Assembly (NCBI GenBank): GCA_965229565.1
Contig: OZ245888.1
Coordinates: 1,302,001-1,366,000, forward strand
Source: JANQNX01 sp040217095
GTDB taxonomy: Bacteria; Pseudomonadota; Gammaproteobacteria; Eutrophobiales; Eutrophobiaceae
Length of the DNA: 64,000 nucleotides
Direction: 5' to 3'
Shown: one piece after another, positions 1-8,908 of the stretch
Numbering within the stretch: the first letter of the stretch is position 1
Layout: the number at the start of each line of letters is the position of its first letter
Made by a program: the position numbers and the translations under genes
The notes under the pieces: model-generated
Seen by the model: only the letters and a program-made list of their open reading frames with translations
Told to the model about the DNA's origin: nothing
Databases searched by the model: none

Positions 1-456
1 GTAAAAGGTGCAGAAAAACTCAAGAAACAATTGCACGAGCTAAAGACGGTAGAGAGACCTAGAATTACCAAGGCCATAGCCGAGGCTCGAGCACATGGCG
101 ACCTCAGCGAAAATGCCGAATACCATGCTGCGCGTGAACAACAGAGTTTTACTGAGGGTCGGATCAATTCCATTGAATCTACCCTTGCCGATGCCCAGAT
201 CATTGATGTCACCAAACTCGAAGCCGATGGCCGCGTCGTGTTCGGCGCAACGGTAGCCCTGATGAACCTGGACAACGACGACGAGGTTTCCTATCAAATC
301 GTTGGCGAGGAAGAGGCCGATATCAAGGAAAAGCAGATTTCAATTACTTCACCTATCGCCCGGGCCCTGATAGGCAAGGCCGAGGGTGACGTTGTCGAGG
401 TCAATGCCCCGGGTGGCGTGGTCGAATACGAAATTCTCGAAGTGAAGTATATCTAG
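1..456 (+). CDS. greA: Transcription elongation factor GreA (5' truncated by window edge)
   Basis: GreA rescues backtracked RNA polymerase by stimulating cleavage of the 3' end of the transcript in the secondary channel. The reading frame is open from base 1, and the first codons (V-K-G-A-E-K-L) already match the GreA N-terminus, so only a few residues are missing to the left. The TTG at 31 is therefore not the start. The acidic loop motif GDLSENAEYHAAREQQ of the N-terminal coiled coil is present. The C-terminal FKBP-like domain ends with SPIARALIGKAEGDVVEV, typical of the family. About 151 residues are visible of a usual 158 or so. It lies 32 bases upstream of rlmE on the same strand. Confidence 0.97.
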   Translation, partial: VKGAEKLKKQLHELKTVERPRITKAIAEARAHGDLSENAEYHAAREQQSFTEGRINSIESTLADAQIIDVTKLEADGRVVFGATVALMNLDNDDEVSYQIVGEEEADIKEKQISITSPIARALIGKAEGDVVEVNAPGGVVEYEILEVKYI

Positions 457-488
457 CGGAATATTCCTGCCTGTCACCGGTTTCCCAG

Positions 489-1109
489 ATGCCGAAAAAG
501 AAGCCAAACAAGCGCTGGCTGCAGGAGCAAAATACCGACATTTATGTCAAGCAGGCGCGCGACTCACACTATCGCTCGCGTGCCGTCTACAAACTCCAGG
601 AAATTGACAAAAAAGACAAACTGTTACGACACGGTGCCTGCGTGGTGGATCTCGGTGCCGCGCCCGGCAGCTGGTCGCAGTACGCGGCGGAGCGGGTAGG
701 TGAGTCTGGCCGGGTCATTGCGGTCGACCTGCTGGAAATGGAACCGATAATGCATGTTCATATACTACAAGGTGATTTTACCGAGACGGAGACTGAACAG
801 TTATTGCTGGCGACATTGGCGCAGCGCCAGGTAGACCTTGTAATCTCTGATATGGCCCCCAATTTAACGGGTATCAGGGACACTGATCAGGCCCGTAGCC
901 TGGCATTGGCGGAACTGGTTCTCTATTTTTGTCAGCGGGCACTGAAGCCAGGTGGAGATTTATTGATTAAACTGTTTGAAGGTGCCGGCACCAATGAATT
1001 TCGACAGCAGTTACGGGAACATTTTAAACAGGTTTTGACTCGAAAACCTGGAGCGTCACGTGATAAATCACGTGAATTCTATGTTTTGGCACGTTCTTAT
1101 GCGTTATAG
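489..1109 (+). CDS. rlmE: 23S rRNA 2'-O-ribose uridine-2552 methyltransferase RlmE
   Basis: RlmE (RrmJ/FtsJ) methylates the ribose of U2552 in the 50S A-loop late in ribosome assembly, using S-adenosylmethionine. The 206-residue protein has the SAM-binding motif VVDLGAAPGSWSQY at about residues 52-65. The KDKE catalytic tetrad can be placed at K35, D121, K161 and E196, with D121 in the SDMAPN motif. The length matches the family. It precedes ftsH by 44 bases on the same strand, the usual rlmE-ftsH pairing of gammaproteobacteria. The ATG at 489 gives the expected basic N-terminus. Confidence 0.97.
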   Translation: MPKKKPNKRWLQEQNTDIYVKQARDSHYRSRAVYKLQEIDKKDKLLRHGACVVDLGAAPGSWSQYAAERVGESGRVIAVDLLEMEPIMHVHILQGDFTETETEQLLLATLAQRQVDLVISDMAPNLTGIRDTDQARSLALAELVLYFCQRALKPGGDLLIKLFEGAGTNEFRQQLREHFKQVLTRKPGASRDKSREFYVLARSYAL

Positions 1110-1153
1110 TGTTTACAGAAGGATAAGTTACTTTATTTATAGAGGTTTTTGAC

Positions 1154-3085
1154 TTGAACGATATGGCAAAAAATCTGGTGCTGTGGGTAATCATTGCCCT
1201 GGTACTAATGATGGTATTCAAGAATTTTGGTAACCCGGCAATGTCTGGTGAGGTTCCCTACTCGCAGTTCGTATCGGACGTCAAAACCGGTCGCATTGTG
1301 TCCGTCAATATTGAGGGTAATTCTATTACCGGTCGCTATGCAGATGGAAATCGCTTTACCACCTACAGCCCTGAAACCAATAACGAGGCGTTAATTGGTA
1401 CGTTGTTGAGCAACAACGTCGAGATCAAGGGTATGGAACCCAACCGTAATTCTTTCTGGGCCCATGCGTTAATTTCATGGTTCCCCATTCTGCTATTACT
1501 GGGCATCTGGATTTATTTTATGCGGCAGATGCAGGGCGGCGGCGGCGGCCGTGGTGCCTTGTCATTTGGCAAGAGCCGTGCACGCATGTTGAGTGAAGAC
1601 CAGGTCAAGGTCACTTTTAACGACGTGGCTGGTGTTGAGGAAGCCAAGGACGAAGTGGCGGAGCTGGTCGAATTTCTAAGAGACCCCGGCAAGTTTCAAA
1701 AACTCGGTGGCAAGATTCCCTCCGGCGTATTGATGGTCGGTTCTCCTGGTACGGGTAAAACACTGCTGGCCAAGGCCATTGCCGGTGAAGCCAAGGTACC
1801 GTTTTTCACTATTTCCGGCTCTGACTTCGTGGAGATGTTTGTAGGTGTCGGCGCGTCGCGAGTTCGTGACATGTTTGAGCAGGCCAAGAAACACGCGCCA
1901 TGTATTATTTTTATCGACGAAATTGATGCCGTTGGTCGACACCGTGGTGCCGGCCTTGGTGGCGGTCATGACGAGCGTGAACAGACCCTTAACCAGTTGC
2001 TGGTCGAGATGGATGGCTTTGAAGGTAATGAAGGAGTCATCGTTATCGCGGCGACCAACCGTCCTGACGTACTGGATCCGGCGTTACTGCGCCCCGGCCG
2101 CTTCGACCGCCAGGTGGTCGTACCCTTACCGGATATTCGTGGTCGCGAACAAATACTGAAAGTGCACATGCGCAAGGTCGCCGTGGCTGATGATGTGAAG
2201 CCTGGCATCATGGCGCGTGGTACTCCCGGCTTTTCCGGTGCGGACCTCGCCAACCTTGTGAACGAGGCGGCGCTATTTGCCGCGCGCGGCAACAAGAAAC
2301 TGGTTGATATGGAAGATTTCGAGCGTGCCAAGGACAAGATCATGATGGGTGCTGAACGAAAATCGATGGTGATGGGCGAGCAAGAGAAGAAACTGACTGC
2401 CTACCATGAGGCCGGGCATGCCATTGTTGGCAGACTTGTACCGTCACACGATCCGGTTTACAAGGTCTCCATCATTCCGCGTGGTCGGGCACTGGGTGTT
2501 ACCATGTTTCTGCCCGAGGAAGACCGGTTGAGTTATACCCGTGAGTTACTCGAAAGCCAGCTCTCCAGCCTGTTTGGTGGACGTATTGCGGAAGAGTTGA
2601 TCTTTGGTAAGGATAAGGTCACCACGGGTGCTTCCAACGATATTGAGAGGGCTACCCAGCTTTCCAGGAACATGGTCACCAAGTGGGGTCTTTCCGAAAA
2701 ACTCGGCCCGCTGACCTACAGCGAAGATGACGGCGAAGTATTCCTTGGTCATTCGGTTACCCAGCACAAGGCGATCTCGGATGAAACTGCACACACTATT
2801 GATGAGGAAATTCGCCACATCATTGACCGTAACTACAAACGTGCGGAGGAAATCCTGACTGAAAACAAGGATAAGCTGCACCTGATGGCCGAGGCCTTGA
2901 TCAAGTACGAGACTATCGATGCCGATCAGATCGACGACATTATGAATGGCAAAGTGCCCCGCCCACCAGCCAACTGGGACGAACCCGATGATGCGAGTGG
3001 CGGTACGCCAGAGGTAGTTACTGGTGCCGAAGCCAAGGGCAAGGACGATGCGCCCTCCGGTGAGCCACCGGCAAAACCCGCCTGA
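1154..3085 (+). CDS. ftsH: ATP-dependent zinc metalloprotease FtsH
   Basis: FtsH is a membrane-anchored AAA+ protease that degrades misassembled membrane proteins and regulators such as LpxC. The 643-residue protein has an N-terminal membrane segment (about 7-24), a periplasmic domain, a second segment (about 104-123), the AAA+ module and the zinc protease domain. Walker A is G-S-P-G-T-G-K-T at 196-203, Walker B is IIFIDEID near 251-258, and the zinc site HEAGH is at 418-422. Ser197 stands where most homologues have proline. The TTG at 1154 is chosen because AGAGG lies 8 bases upstream and the N-terminus (MNDMAKNLVLW) then matches FtsH proteins. folP, which often follows ftsH, is absent here. 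Confidence 0.98.
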   Translation: MNDMAKNLVLWVIIALVLMMVFKNFGNPAMSGEVPYSQFVSDVKTGRIVSVNIEGNSITGRYADGNRFTTYSPETNNEALIGTLLSNNVEIKGMEPNRNSFWAHALISWFPILLLLGIWIYFMRQMQGGGGGRGALSFGKSRARMLSEDQVKVTFNDVAGVEEAKDEVAELVEFLRDPGKFQKLGGKIPSGVLMVGSPGTGKTLLAKAIAGEAKVPFFTISGSDFVEMFVGVGASRVRDMFEQAKKHAPCIIFIDEIDAVGRHRGAGLGGGHDEREQTLNQLLVEMDGFEGNEGVIVIAATNRPDVLDPALLRPGRFDRQVVVPLPDIRGREQILKVHMRKVAVADDVKPGIMARGTPGFSGADLANLVNEAALFAARGNKKLVDMEDFERAKDKIMMGAERKSMVMGEQEKKLTAYHEAGHAIVGRLVPSHDPVYKVSIIPRGRALGVTMFLPEEDRLSYTRELLESQLSSLFGGRIAEELIFGKDKVTTGASNDIERATQLSRNMVTKWGLSEKLGPLTYSEDDGEVFLGHSVTQHKAISDETAHTIDEEIRHIIDRNYKRAEEILTENKDKLHLMAEALIKYETIDADQIDDIMNGKVPRPPANWDEPDDASGGTPEVVTGAEAKGKDDAPSGEPPAKPA

Positions 3086-3095
3086 TTACTCTTTA

Positions 3096-3127
3096 CATGC
3101 CATGAAGCAGTACTGCTTCATGGCATG
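3096..3127. repeat. Perfect 32-bp palindrome between ftsH and glmM
   Basis: Bases 3096-3111 and 3112-3127 are exact reverse complements with no spacer. The left arm begins CATGCCATGAAGCAG. As RNA it would fold into a long hairpin with a small loop, 10 bases after the ftsH stop. There is no run of T after it on the plus strand, so a classical intrinsic terminator is not supported. It may be an mRNA-stabilising or processing hairpin, or a dyad protein site. The symmetry is seen directly; the role is unknown. Confidence 0.85.
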
Positions 3128-3171
3128 CTATCTTCATATCCAGCGTCCGCTGCAGTATATTGTTGCGCACC

Positions 3172-4518
3172 ATGACCAATACTAAGAAACGGCAATACTT
3201 CGGCACGGATGGAATTCGTGGCACCGTCGGTGATGGTGTTATCAACCCGGACTTTATCATGCGCCTCGGCTGGGCAGCTGGCCGCGTGCTGGCCAAGAAG
3301 GGCAGTGGTCCTGTCCTGATAGGCAAGGACACGCGAATCTCCGGTTACATGTTCGAGTCAGCACTGGAGGCCGGGTTGTCTGCCGCCGGTGTAGATATTC
3401 GCCTGTTGGGTCCCATGCCTACTCCCGGCATCGCCTTTCTAACAAAAAGTACCCGTGCCCAGGCCGGCATCGTTATCAGCGCCTCGCATAACCCTTATTA
3501 CGATAACGGCATCAAGTTTTTTTCTGCTGCGGGCAAAAAACTTGATGATCAAACCGAGCTGGACATAGAGGAGGAGTTATCGAAATCTATTAAATCGGTT
3601 GAATCCCGTTTCCTTGGTAAGGCACGTCGCATAAGTGACGCACCCCGACGGTACATAGAGTTTTGCAAGTCAAAGGTGAGTAATGGTTTTGATTTGTCCG
3701 GCTTACGTGTCGTTATCGACTGTGCCAACGGCGCTACCTATCACATTGCTCCCGGCGTCTTCGAGGAACTGGGCGCCGAGGTCATCGCGCTATCTGACAA
3801 GCCGGACGGTATCAACATAAATGAAGAATGTGGTGCGACTTCGCCAAAATTATTGCAGAGAAAGGTCAAGGAAACGGGCGCTGATGTCGGCATTGCACTG
3901 GATGGTGATGGCGATCGCCTGATCATGGTCGATCATGAAAGTAAGGTTATTGACGGTGATGACATACTTTATTTTATCAGCCAGGCACACCCACAGCAGT
4001 TGAATGGTGCAGTGGTTGGCACCGTTATGTCTAACCTTGGGCTTGAGCATGCCCTGGGTGAACTTGATCTGAACCTGCTCAGGGCCGCTGTTGGTGATCG
4101 ATATGTACTTGAGCTCCTGCAACAGAAGAACCTGGTTCTGGGTGGTGAGACCTCGGGCCATATTATCAACCTGAACATGTCAACCACCGGCGATGGCATT
4201 ATTGCTGCCTTGCTTGTGCTGGAATCAATGTTCCTGACTGGCAAAACGTTATCTGAACTCAGAACAGGGATGCAGAAGTTTCCGCAGATCATGCGCAACG
4301 TCAGGTTGCAGGAAAAATTTGATCTGTCAGATAACCCGGAGATCGTTGCTGCTGTAAAAGATGTCGAATCCACGCTGGGCAAATCCGGTCGCGTTGTCCT
4401 GAGACCTTCCGGTACCGAGCCGCTGGTACGGGTCATGATCGAGGGTGAAAATGAAAAACAGGTAGAGATGCTGGTCGATCAGTTAACTCAAACCGTCGAA
4501 AGTATCGTTAATAATTAA
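3172..4518 (+). CDS. glmM: Phosphoglucosamine mutase GlmM
   Basis: GlmM interconverts glucosamine-6-phosphate and glucosamine-1-phosphate on the route to UDP-GlcNAc for peptidoglycan and lipopolysaccharide. With the ATG at 3172 the protein has 448 residues, the family size. The N-terminal YFGTDGIRG signature is at about 9-17. The phosphoserine loop is ISASHNP, with the active serine at residue 105. The metal-binding loop DGDGDR and the C-terminal phosphate loop RPSGTEP are intact. A TTG at 3160 in the same frame would add four residues, but the ATG is more likely. It lies 86 bases after ftsH and ends 3 bases before the convergent gene. Confidence 0.97.
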   Translation: MTNTKKRQYFGTDGIRGTVGDGVINPDFIMRLGWAAGRVLAKKGSGPVLIGKDTRISGYMFESALEAGLSAAGVDIRLLGPMPTPGIAFLTKSTRAQAGIVISASHNPYYDNGIKFFSAAGKKLDDQTELDIEEELSKSIKSVESRFLGKARRISDAPRRYIEFCKSKVSNGFDLSGLRVVIDCANGATYHIAPGVFEELGAEVIALSDKPDGININEECGATSPKLLQRKVKETGADVGIALDGDGDRLIMVDHESKVIDGDDILYFISQAHPQQLNGAVVGTVMSNLGLEHALGELDLNLLRAAVGDRYVLELLQQKNLVLGGETSGHIINLNMSTTGDGIIAALLVLESMFLTGKTLSELRTGMQKFPQIMRNVRLQEKFDLSDNPEIVAAVKDVESTLGKSGRVVLRPSGTEPLVRVMIEGENEKQVEMLVDQLTQTVESIVNN

Positions 4519-4521
4519 TCA

Positions 4522-4872
4522 CTAGTCGAAATCCAAACCCTTGTAGAGTTCCTCGCTAAACCCGATAGTGTAATTACCGTTGATATCAAGCACAGGTCGC
4601 TTGATCAGAGTAGGAGTTGCTATCAGCAATTTAATCGTGTTCTTGCGAGAGTCCAGTTGCTTTTGCTTTTCTGACAACTTGCGCCAGCTGAGGCCGCGTT
4701 TATTGATGAGCATTTCCTCACCAACCTGATCAAGGAAACTGTCTACCATGCCGGTATCGATACCGTCCTTGCGGAAATCATGGAAGGCATAGATCACGCT
4801 ATTGGTATCCAGCCATTTACGCGCTTTTTTTACCGTGTCACAGTTGCTGATGCCGTAAAGCGTGATCGCCAT
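4522..4872 (-). CDS. ArsC/Spx-family reductase-like protein (YffB type)
   Basis: This 116-residue thioredoxin-fold protein belongs to the ArsC/Spx/YffB family. It starts MAITLYGISNCDTVKKARKW, with a single N-terminal cysteine at residue 10 (NCDTVKKA) rather than a CXXC pair. The family signature RKDGI near residue 35 and the late IKRPVL segment are present. YffB-type members are often found next to succinylase-pathway dap genes, and here the gene follows dapD by 7 bases, so the two are probably co-transcribed. True arsenate reductase activity is doubtful. YffB has been described as a glutathione-dependent thiol reductase, and that role is inferred only from similarity. Confidence 0.85.
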   Translation of the reverse strand: MAITLYGISNCDTVKKARKWLDTNSVIYAFHDFRKDGIDTGMVDSFLDQVGEEMLINKRGLSWRKLSEKQKQLDSRKNTIKLLIATPTLIKRPVLDINGNYTIGFSEELYKGLDFD

Positions 4873-4879
4873 GCCTGTT

Positions 4880-5713
4880 TTAGGATTCGCTTACAGATCC
4901 ACGCAGGATTTCGTTGATGCCCACCTTGCTACGTGTCTTCGCATCCACGGTCTTGACGATCACGGCACAGTACAGGCTATATTTTCCATCCTTGGATGGC
5001 AGGTTACCGGACACAACCACTGAGCCAGGTGGAACATAGCCATAGCTGATCTCACCGGTCTCGCGATTGTATATGCGTGTACTTTGTCCAATGTAAACGC
5101 CCATGGAGATAACCGAGCCTTCACCAATGATACAACCTTCAACCACTTCCGAGCGGGCACCGATAAAGCAATTATCCTCAATGATAGTAGGATTTGCCTG
5201 CAGCGGTTCCAGTACACCACCAATACCCACACCGCCGGATAAATGCACGTTCTTTCCGATCTGTGCACAGGAGCCAACGGTAGCCCAGGTATCGACCATG
5301 GTGCCGCTATCGACATAGGCACCGATGTTGACGAAACTCGGCATCAATACCACGTTTTGTCCAATATAACTGCCGCGCCTGACGGTGGCTGTCGGTACAA
5401 CGCGAGCACCGGTTTCTATGAAATGAGTTTTCGTATAACCATAAAACTTGTTCGGGATCTTGTCATAATAGTTCGTGTGACCACCCTGGATTACCACGTT
5501 GTTATCAAGGATGAACGACATTAATACGGCTTTTTTTAGCCATTGATGAACCACCCATTTACCATCTATTTTTTCCGCAATACGTAGCTGACCACTATCG
5601 AGTTGCCAGAGAATATTTTCGACGGCTTCCTTGATTTCTTTACTGGCCTTGCCCGACTCGAGCTGTGCACGATTTTCAAATTGATCGTTTATTAGTTGTT
5701 CCAAATCACTCAT
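4880..5713 (-). CDS. dapD: 2,3,4,5-tetrahydropyridine-2,6-dicarboxylate N-succinyltransferase
   Basis: DapD transfers a succinyl group from succinyl-CoA to tetrahydrodipicolinate in the succinylase branch of lysine and meso-diaminopimelate synthesis. The 277-residue protein has the alpha-helical N-terminal domain and then a left-handed beta-helix built of hexapeptide repeats (about 110-230). Motifs include GAYVDSGTMVDTWATVGSCA and GGVLEPLQANPTIIEDNC. Length and ends match the family. The start at 5713 has AGGA-type purine-rich sequence just upstream. It is the first gene of a two-gene minus-strand unit with the Spx-like gene. asd at 7883, which supplies aspartate semialdehyde to the same pathway, is nearby. 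Confidence 0.97.
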   Translation of the reverse strand: MSDLEQLINDQFENRAQLESGKASKEIKEAVENILWQLDSGQLRIAEKIDGKWVVHQWLKKAVLMSFILDNNVVIQGGHTNYYDKIPNKFYGYTKTHFIETGARVVPTATVRRGSYIGQNVVLMPSFVNIGAYVDSGTMVDTWATVGSCAQIGKNVHLSGGVGIGGVLEPLQANPTIIEDNCFIGARSEVVEGCIIGEGSVISMGVYIGQSTRIYNRETGEISYGYVPPGSVVVSGNLPSKDGKYSLYCAVIVKTVDAKTRSKVGINEILRGSVSES

Positions 5714-5732
5714 TTCCTGGTTCCTGGTAGTG

Positions 5733-5750
5733 AATTAAATTTTTTTAATT
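5733..5750. promoter_or_regulatory. AT-rich inverted repeat in the dapD / DMT-transporter divergent gap
   Basis: The arms AATTAAA (5733-5739) and TTTAATT (5744-5750) flank four T residues, 20 bases upstream of the dapD start. The whole divergent intergenic space is only 78 bases, so promoters for both genes must lie here. The symmetry is real but short and AT-rich, so it could be part of a promoter rather than a specific operator. Confidence 0.35.
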
Positions 5751-5791
5751 GCGGATTTGCAAAGAAGTTTGCTCAAAAACCGCGTAAGTAT

Positions 5792-6703
5792 ATGCTATCG
5801 ACCATGTTTCCCCAACCGTCTGCTGTACTGTTTCCTGCATTTTCCTGCGCCATTGCCGCCTTGCTCTGGGGCGTTTTATGGTACCCGCTGCGATTACTGG
5901 AGAAAAACGGTGTTCCGGGACTGTGGGCGACCTTGCTGATTTATATTGTGGCCTTGCTAGCGGTCATTATTCCCTGTTGGCGGTTAAGACAGCAATTCAT
6001 GCACCAGAAAGTCAATTATACACTGCTGGCGCTGGTTGCGGGCTGGACCAACCTGGCATTTATTCTTGCCATGCTGGAAGGTGAGGTCGTGCGCGTCTTG
6101 TTGCTGTTTTACCTGTCACCCGTATGGGCCATGTTGATGGCCCGGTTGATTCTCGGGGAAAAAATCAAAGTACCTGGCCTGGTGGCCCTGGTGCTGGCCA
6201 TGATTGGGGCAGTCATCATGCTTTGGCATCCCCATTTCTTTTCTACACCCCTCAGCCTCGCAGACTGCTACGCCATCACCGCGGGCATGGCATTCGCTTC
6301 GACCAACGTCTTGATAAGGCGAATAGGGCATGTGCACTGGAGCCTGAAACTGGGTTCAGCCTGGATTGGCGTAGTCATAATCAGCGCTATCGGACTGGTT
6401 CTCAGTTTCGAGGCTGTGCCGGATTTCAACGGTATGACCCTGTCGCTGATACTGTTACTGGGTTTCCCGTTTATGTTCATCATGACATGGACAGCGCAAT
6501 ACGGTGTCACGCATCTCCCTGTGCAGACATCATCCATTATTTTCCTGCTGGAGATTATCGCGGGTGCCGTCTCTGCGGCCTGGCTAACCACTGAAGTGCT
6601 GAGTCGCGCTGAATACGTGGGCGGTGTACTTATCATCGCTGCAGGCTTGATCGGGGTTATAAAAAGACAGCGTGCATATGTAACCACTCGATACTCGTCC
6701 TGA
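5792..6703 (+). CDS. EamA/DMT-superfamily inner-membrane transporter
   Basis: A 303-residue integral membrane protein with about ten hydrophobic helices arranged as two EamA-like halves, the fold of drug/metabolite transporters. The first half includes SCAIAALLWGVLWYPL near the N-terminus. The second half begins around the GMAFASTNVLIRRIG segment. The reading frame is open back to 5696, inside dapD, but those first codons encode a non-membrane, charge-rich stretch. The ATG at 5792 (or 5804) puts the first helix at the usual distance. The substrate cannot be told from sequence, and the neighbours (dapD and leuB) only hint at amino-acid-related export. Confidence 0.85.
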   Translation: MLSTMFPQPSAVLFPAFSCAIAALLWGVLWYPLRLLEKNGVPGLWATLLIYIVALLAVIIPCWRLRQQFMHQKVNYTLLALVAGWTNLAFILAMLEGEVVRVLLLFYLSPVWAMLMARLILGEKIKVPGLVALVLAMIGAVIMLWHPHFFSTPLSLADCYAITAGMAFASTNVLIRRIGHVHWSLKLGSAWIGVVIISAIGLVLSFEAVPDFNGMTLSLILLLGFPFMFIMTWTAQYGVTHLPVQTSSIIFLLEIIAGAVSAAWLTTEVLSRAEYVGGVLIIAAGLIGVIKRQRAYVTTRYSS

Positions 6704-6761
6704 TTTTTCATGTATCCTACGCGCCCGTTATTAGTCGCTAAATGGACAACAGGAAATACGC

Positions 6762-7847
6762 GTGAGTAAGAATATACTGGTTTTACCCGGGGATGGTATT
6801 GGGCCGGAAATTGTCACCCAGGCCATGAAAATCCTGGATTATCTTGTCGAGAGTCAGGGGCTGGATGTCGTGGTGAATTACGGCTTGATAGGCGGTAGTG
6901 CCATAGACGAAACCGGCGTGCCGCTGCCAGATGAAACCTTGCAGCAGGCCAAGGCATCAGTAGCCGTATTGCTTGGTGCCGTGGGTGGCCCCAGGTGGGA
7001 TCAAATCGAGCGTCAGCTTCGGCCTGAACGAGGTTTACTGGCCATCCGTGCCGGGTTGGGCCTGTTTGCCAACCTGCGGCCGGCAATACTGTATCCGCAG
7101 CTGGTCAATGCCTCTACCCTGAAACCGGAGGTTGTCAGCAATCTCGATATCATGATCGTCAGGGAACTTACCGGCGGTATCTATTTTGGACAACCGCGTG
7201 GAATCCGGACCCTGGAAAACGGTGAACGCCAGGGTTTTAATTCCCTGGTCTATGCTGAGCATGAAATTGAACGCATTGCGCGGGTTGCCTTTGATGTTGC
7301 CGGCAAGCGGCAGGGCCGTGTTTGTTCAGTCGATAAGGCCAATGTACTGGAAGCAACAGAACTCTGGCGGGAAGTGGTGACAAAGACAGCGAAGGAATAC
7401 AGCAGCATCGAGTTACAGCATATGTATGTAGATAACGCGGCCATGCAACTGGTACGAAACCCGAAACAGTTCGACGTGATTGTCACGACCAATATGTTTG
7501 GCGATATTTTGTCCGATCTGGCCTCGATGTTAACCGGCAGTATTGGTATGTTACCTTCAGCATCACTGGCAGCCGACGGTACCGGAATGTACGAGCCAAT
7601 ACACGGTTCAGCCCCGGATATTGCCGGCCAGGATGTTGCGAACCCGCTTGCCACCATCCTGTCGTTATCAATGTTACTGCGTTACTCACTGGCCGAGGAA
7701 GTGTTGGCAGACAAGATAGAACAGGCTGTTAGCGATGTACTTAGTGCAGACCTGCGTACCCGTGATATTGCCGCGGATGCCAGTTCAAGCATTGGTACGG
7801 AAGCGATGGGTGATGCTGTACTGAAGGCATTGCAGGCACTTGTGTAA
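6762..7847 (+). CDS. leuB: 3-isopropylmalate dehydrogenase
   Basis: LeuB oxidises and decarboxylates 3-isopropylmalate to 2-oxoisocaproate with NAD in leucine synthesis. The 361-residue protein begins MSKNILVLPGDGIGPEI. It carries the family motifs RELTGGIYFG and the metal-binding NMFGDILSDLASML. The C-terminal substrate and NAD loop EPIHGSAPDIAGQ is present. The start is a GTG at 6762 with AGGA about ten bases upstream. leuC and leuD, which usually precede leuB, are not in the window. asd follows after 35 bases on the same strand, the leuB-asd order seen in many proteobacteria. Confidence 0.97.
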   Translation: MSKNILVLPGDGIGPEIVTQAMKILDYLVESQGLDVVVNYGLIGGSAIDETGVPLPDETLQQAKASVAVLLGAVGGPRWDQIERQLRPERGLLAIRAGLGLFANLRPAILYPQLVNASTLKPEVVSNLDIMIVRELTGGIYFGQPRGIRTLENGERQGFNSLVYAEHEIERIARVAFDVAGKRQGRVCSVDKANVLEATELWREVVTKTAKEYSSIELQHMYVDNAAMQLVRNPKQFDVIVTTNMFGDILSDLASMLTGSIGMLPSASLAADGTGMYEPIHGSAPDIAGQDVANPLATILSLSMLLRYSLAEEVLADKIEQAVSDVLSADLRTRDIAADASSSIGTEAMGDAVLKALQALV

Positions 7848-7882
7848 TTGTATAGTAACTGATTGTTAAAACCTGGATTAGG

Positions 7883-8908
7883 ATGATGAGTAAATTATTT
7901 AATGTCGCAGTCGTCGGTGCTACCGGTGCCGTTGGAGAAACCATGCTGTCTATCCTGGCGCAGCGGAATTTTCCGGTCGACAAGGTTTTCGCGCTGGCTA
8001 GTAGCCGTTCGGTCGGTAAAAGAGTCGCGTTTGGAGATGAATTCCTTAAGGTCCACGACCTGGACGAGTTTGACTTCAGTCAGACCCAGATTGGGCTGTT
8101 TTCGCCGGGCGCCTCCGTATCAGCCATTCATGCTCCCCGTGCAGCCGAGGCCGGTTGTATCGTTGTCGATAACACTTCGCAATTTCGCTACGACAATGAC
8201 ATTCCGCTGGTGGTGCCCGAGGTCAATCCTCATGCCATTGCCGACTATAAAAACCGGGGCATCATTGCCAACCCGAACTGTTCAACCATACAAATGCTGG
8301 TGGCGTTGAAACCTATTTATGATGCCGTGGGTATCAGTCGTATTAATGTATGTACCTACCAGGCCGTGTCCGGTACTGGCAAGGAAGCGATCGAAGAACT
8401 GGCAAAGCAGACAGCCGATTTGCTAAATGCGAAAGAAGCGACCTGTGAAGTATATCCGAAGCAGATAGCATTTAACGTGTTACCACATATCGATGCATTC
8501 CAGGACAACGGCTATACCAAGGAAGAGATGAAAATGGTCTGGGAAACACAAAAGATATTTGAAGATGACGAGATCCTGGTGAATCCAACCACCGTCAGGG
8601 TTCCTGTCTTCTATGGACATTCCGAGGCCGTTCATATTGAGACCCGGGAAAAGCTGACTGCAAAACAGGCAAGCGATTTATTGGCCAGGGCGCCCGGCGT
8701 TGTTGTGATGGATGAGCGCAAGGATGGCGGTTATCCGACTGCAGTGACAGAGGCAGCAGGCGAAGACCCGGTTTTCGTGGGTCGCATCCGCGAGGATATC
8801 TCTCATTCGATGGGACTTAATCTCTGGGTAGTCTCCGATAACGTGCGAAAAGGAGCGGCATTAAATAGTGTTCAAATCGCTGAATTTCTGGTAAAAGATC
8901 ACTTATAA
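7883..8908 (+). CDS. asd: Aspartate-semialdehyde dehydrogenase
   Basis: Asd reduces aspartyl phosphate to aspartate semialdehyde with NADPH, the branch point to lysine/DAP, threonine and methionine. The 341-residue protein has the NADP-binding VVGATGAVGE near residues 10-19. The active-site cysteine is C133 in NPNCSTIQML. The later conserved segment VPVFYGHSEAVHIE carries the catalytic histidine region. Two ATG codons (7883 and 7886) are possible; the first is used here. The size fits the Pseudomonas/Vibrio-type enzyme. It pairs functionally with dapD, about 2 kb away. Confidence 0.97.
   Translation: MMSKLFNVAVVGATGAVGETMLSILAQRNFPVDKVFALASSRSVGKRVAFGDEFLKVHDLDEFDFSQTQIGLFSPGASVSAIHAPRAAEAGCIVVDNTSQFRYDNDIPLVVPEVNPHAIADYKNRGIIANPNCSTIQMLVALKPIYDAVGISRINVCTYQAVSGTGKEAIEELAKQTADLLNAKEATCEVYPKQIAFNVLPHIDAFQDNGYTKEEMKMVWETQKIFEDDEILVNPTTVRVPVFYGHSEAVHIETREKLTAKQASDLLARAPGVVVMDERKDGGYPTAVTEAAGEDPVFVGRIREDISHSMGLNLWVVSDNVRKGAALNSVQIAEFLVKDHL

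Noticed and set aside
31..33. TTG as a start codon for greA
   Set aside because: The upstream codons to base 1 are in frame and match GreA, so the gene simply enters from the left.
3096..3127. Calling the palindrome an intrinsic terminator of ftsH
   Set aside because: No T-run follows on either strand, so I list it as a repeat of unknown role.
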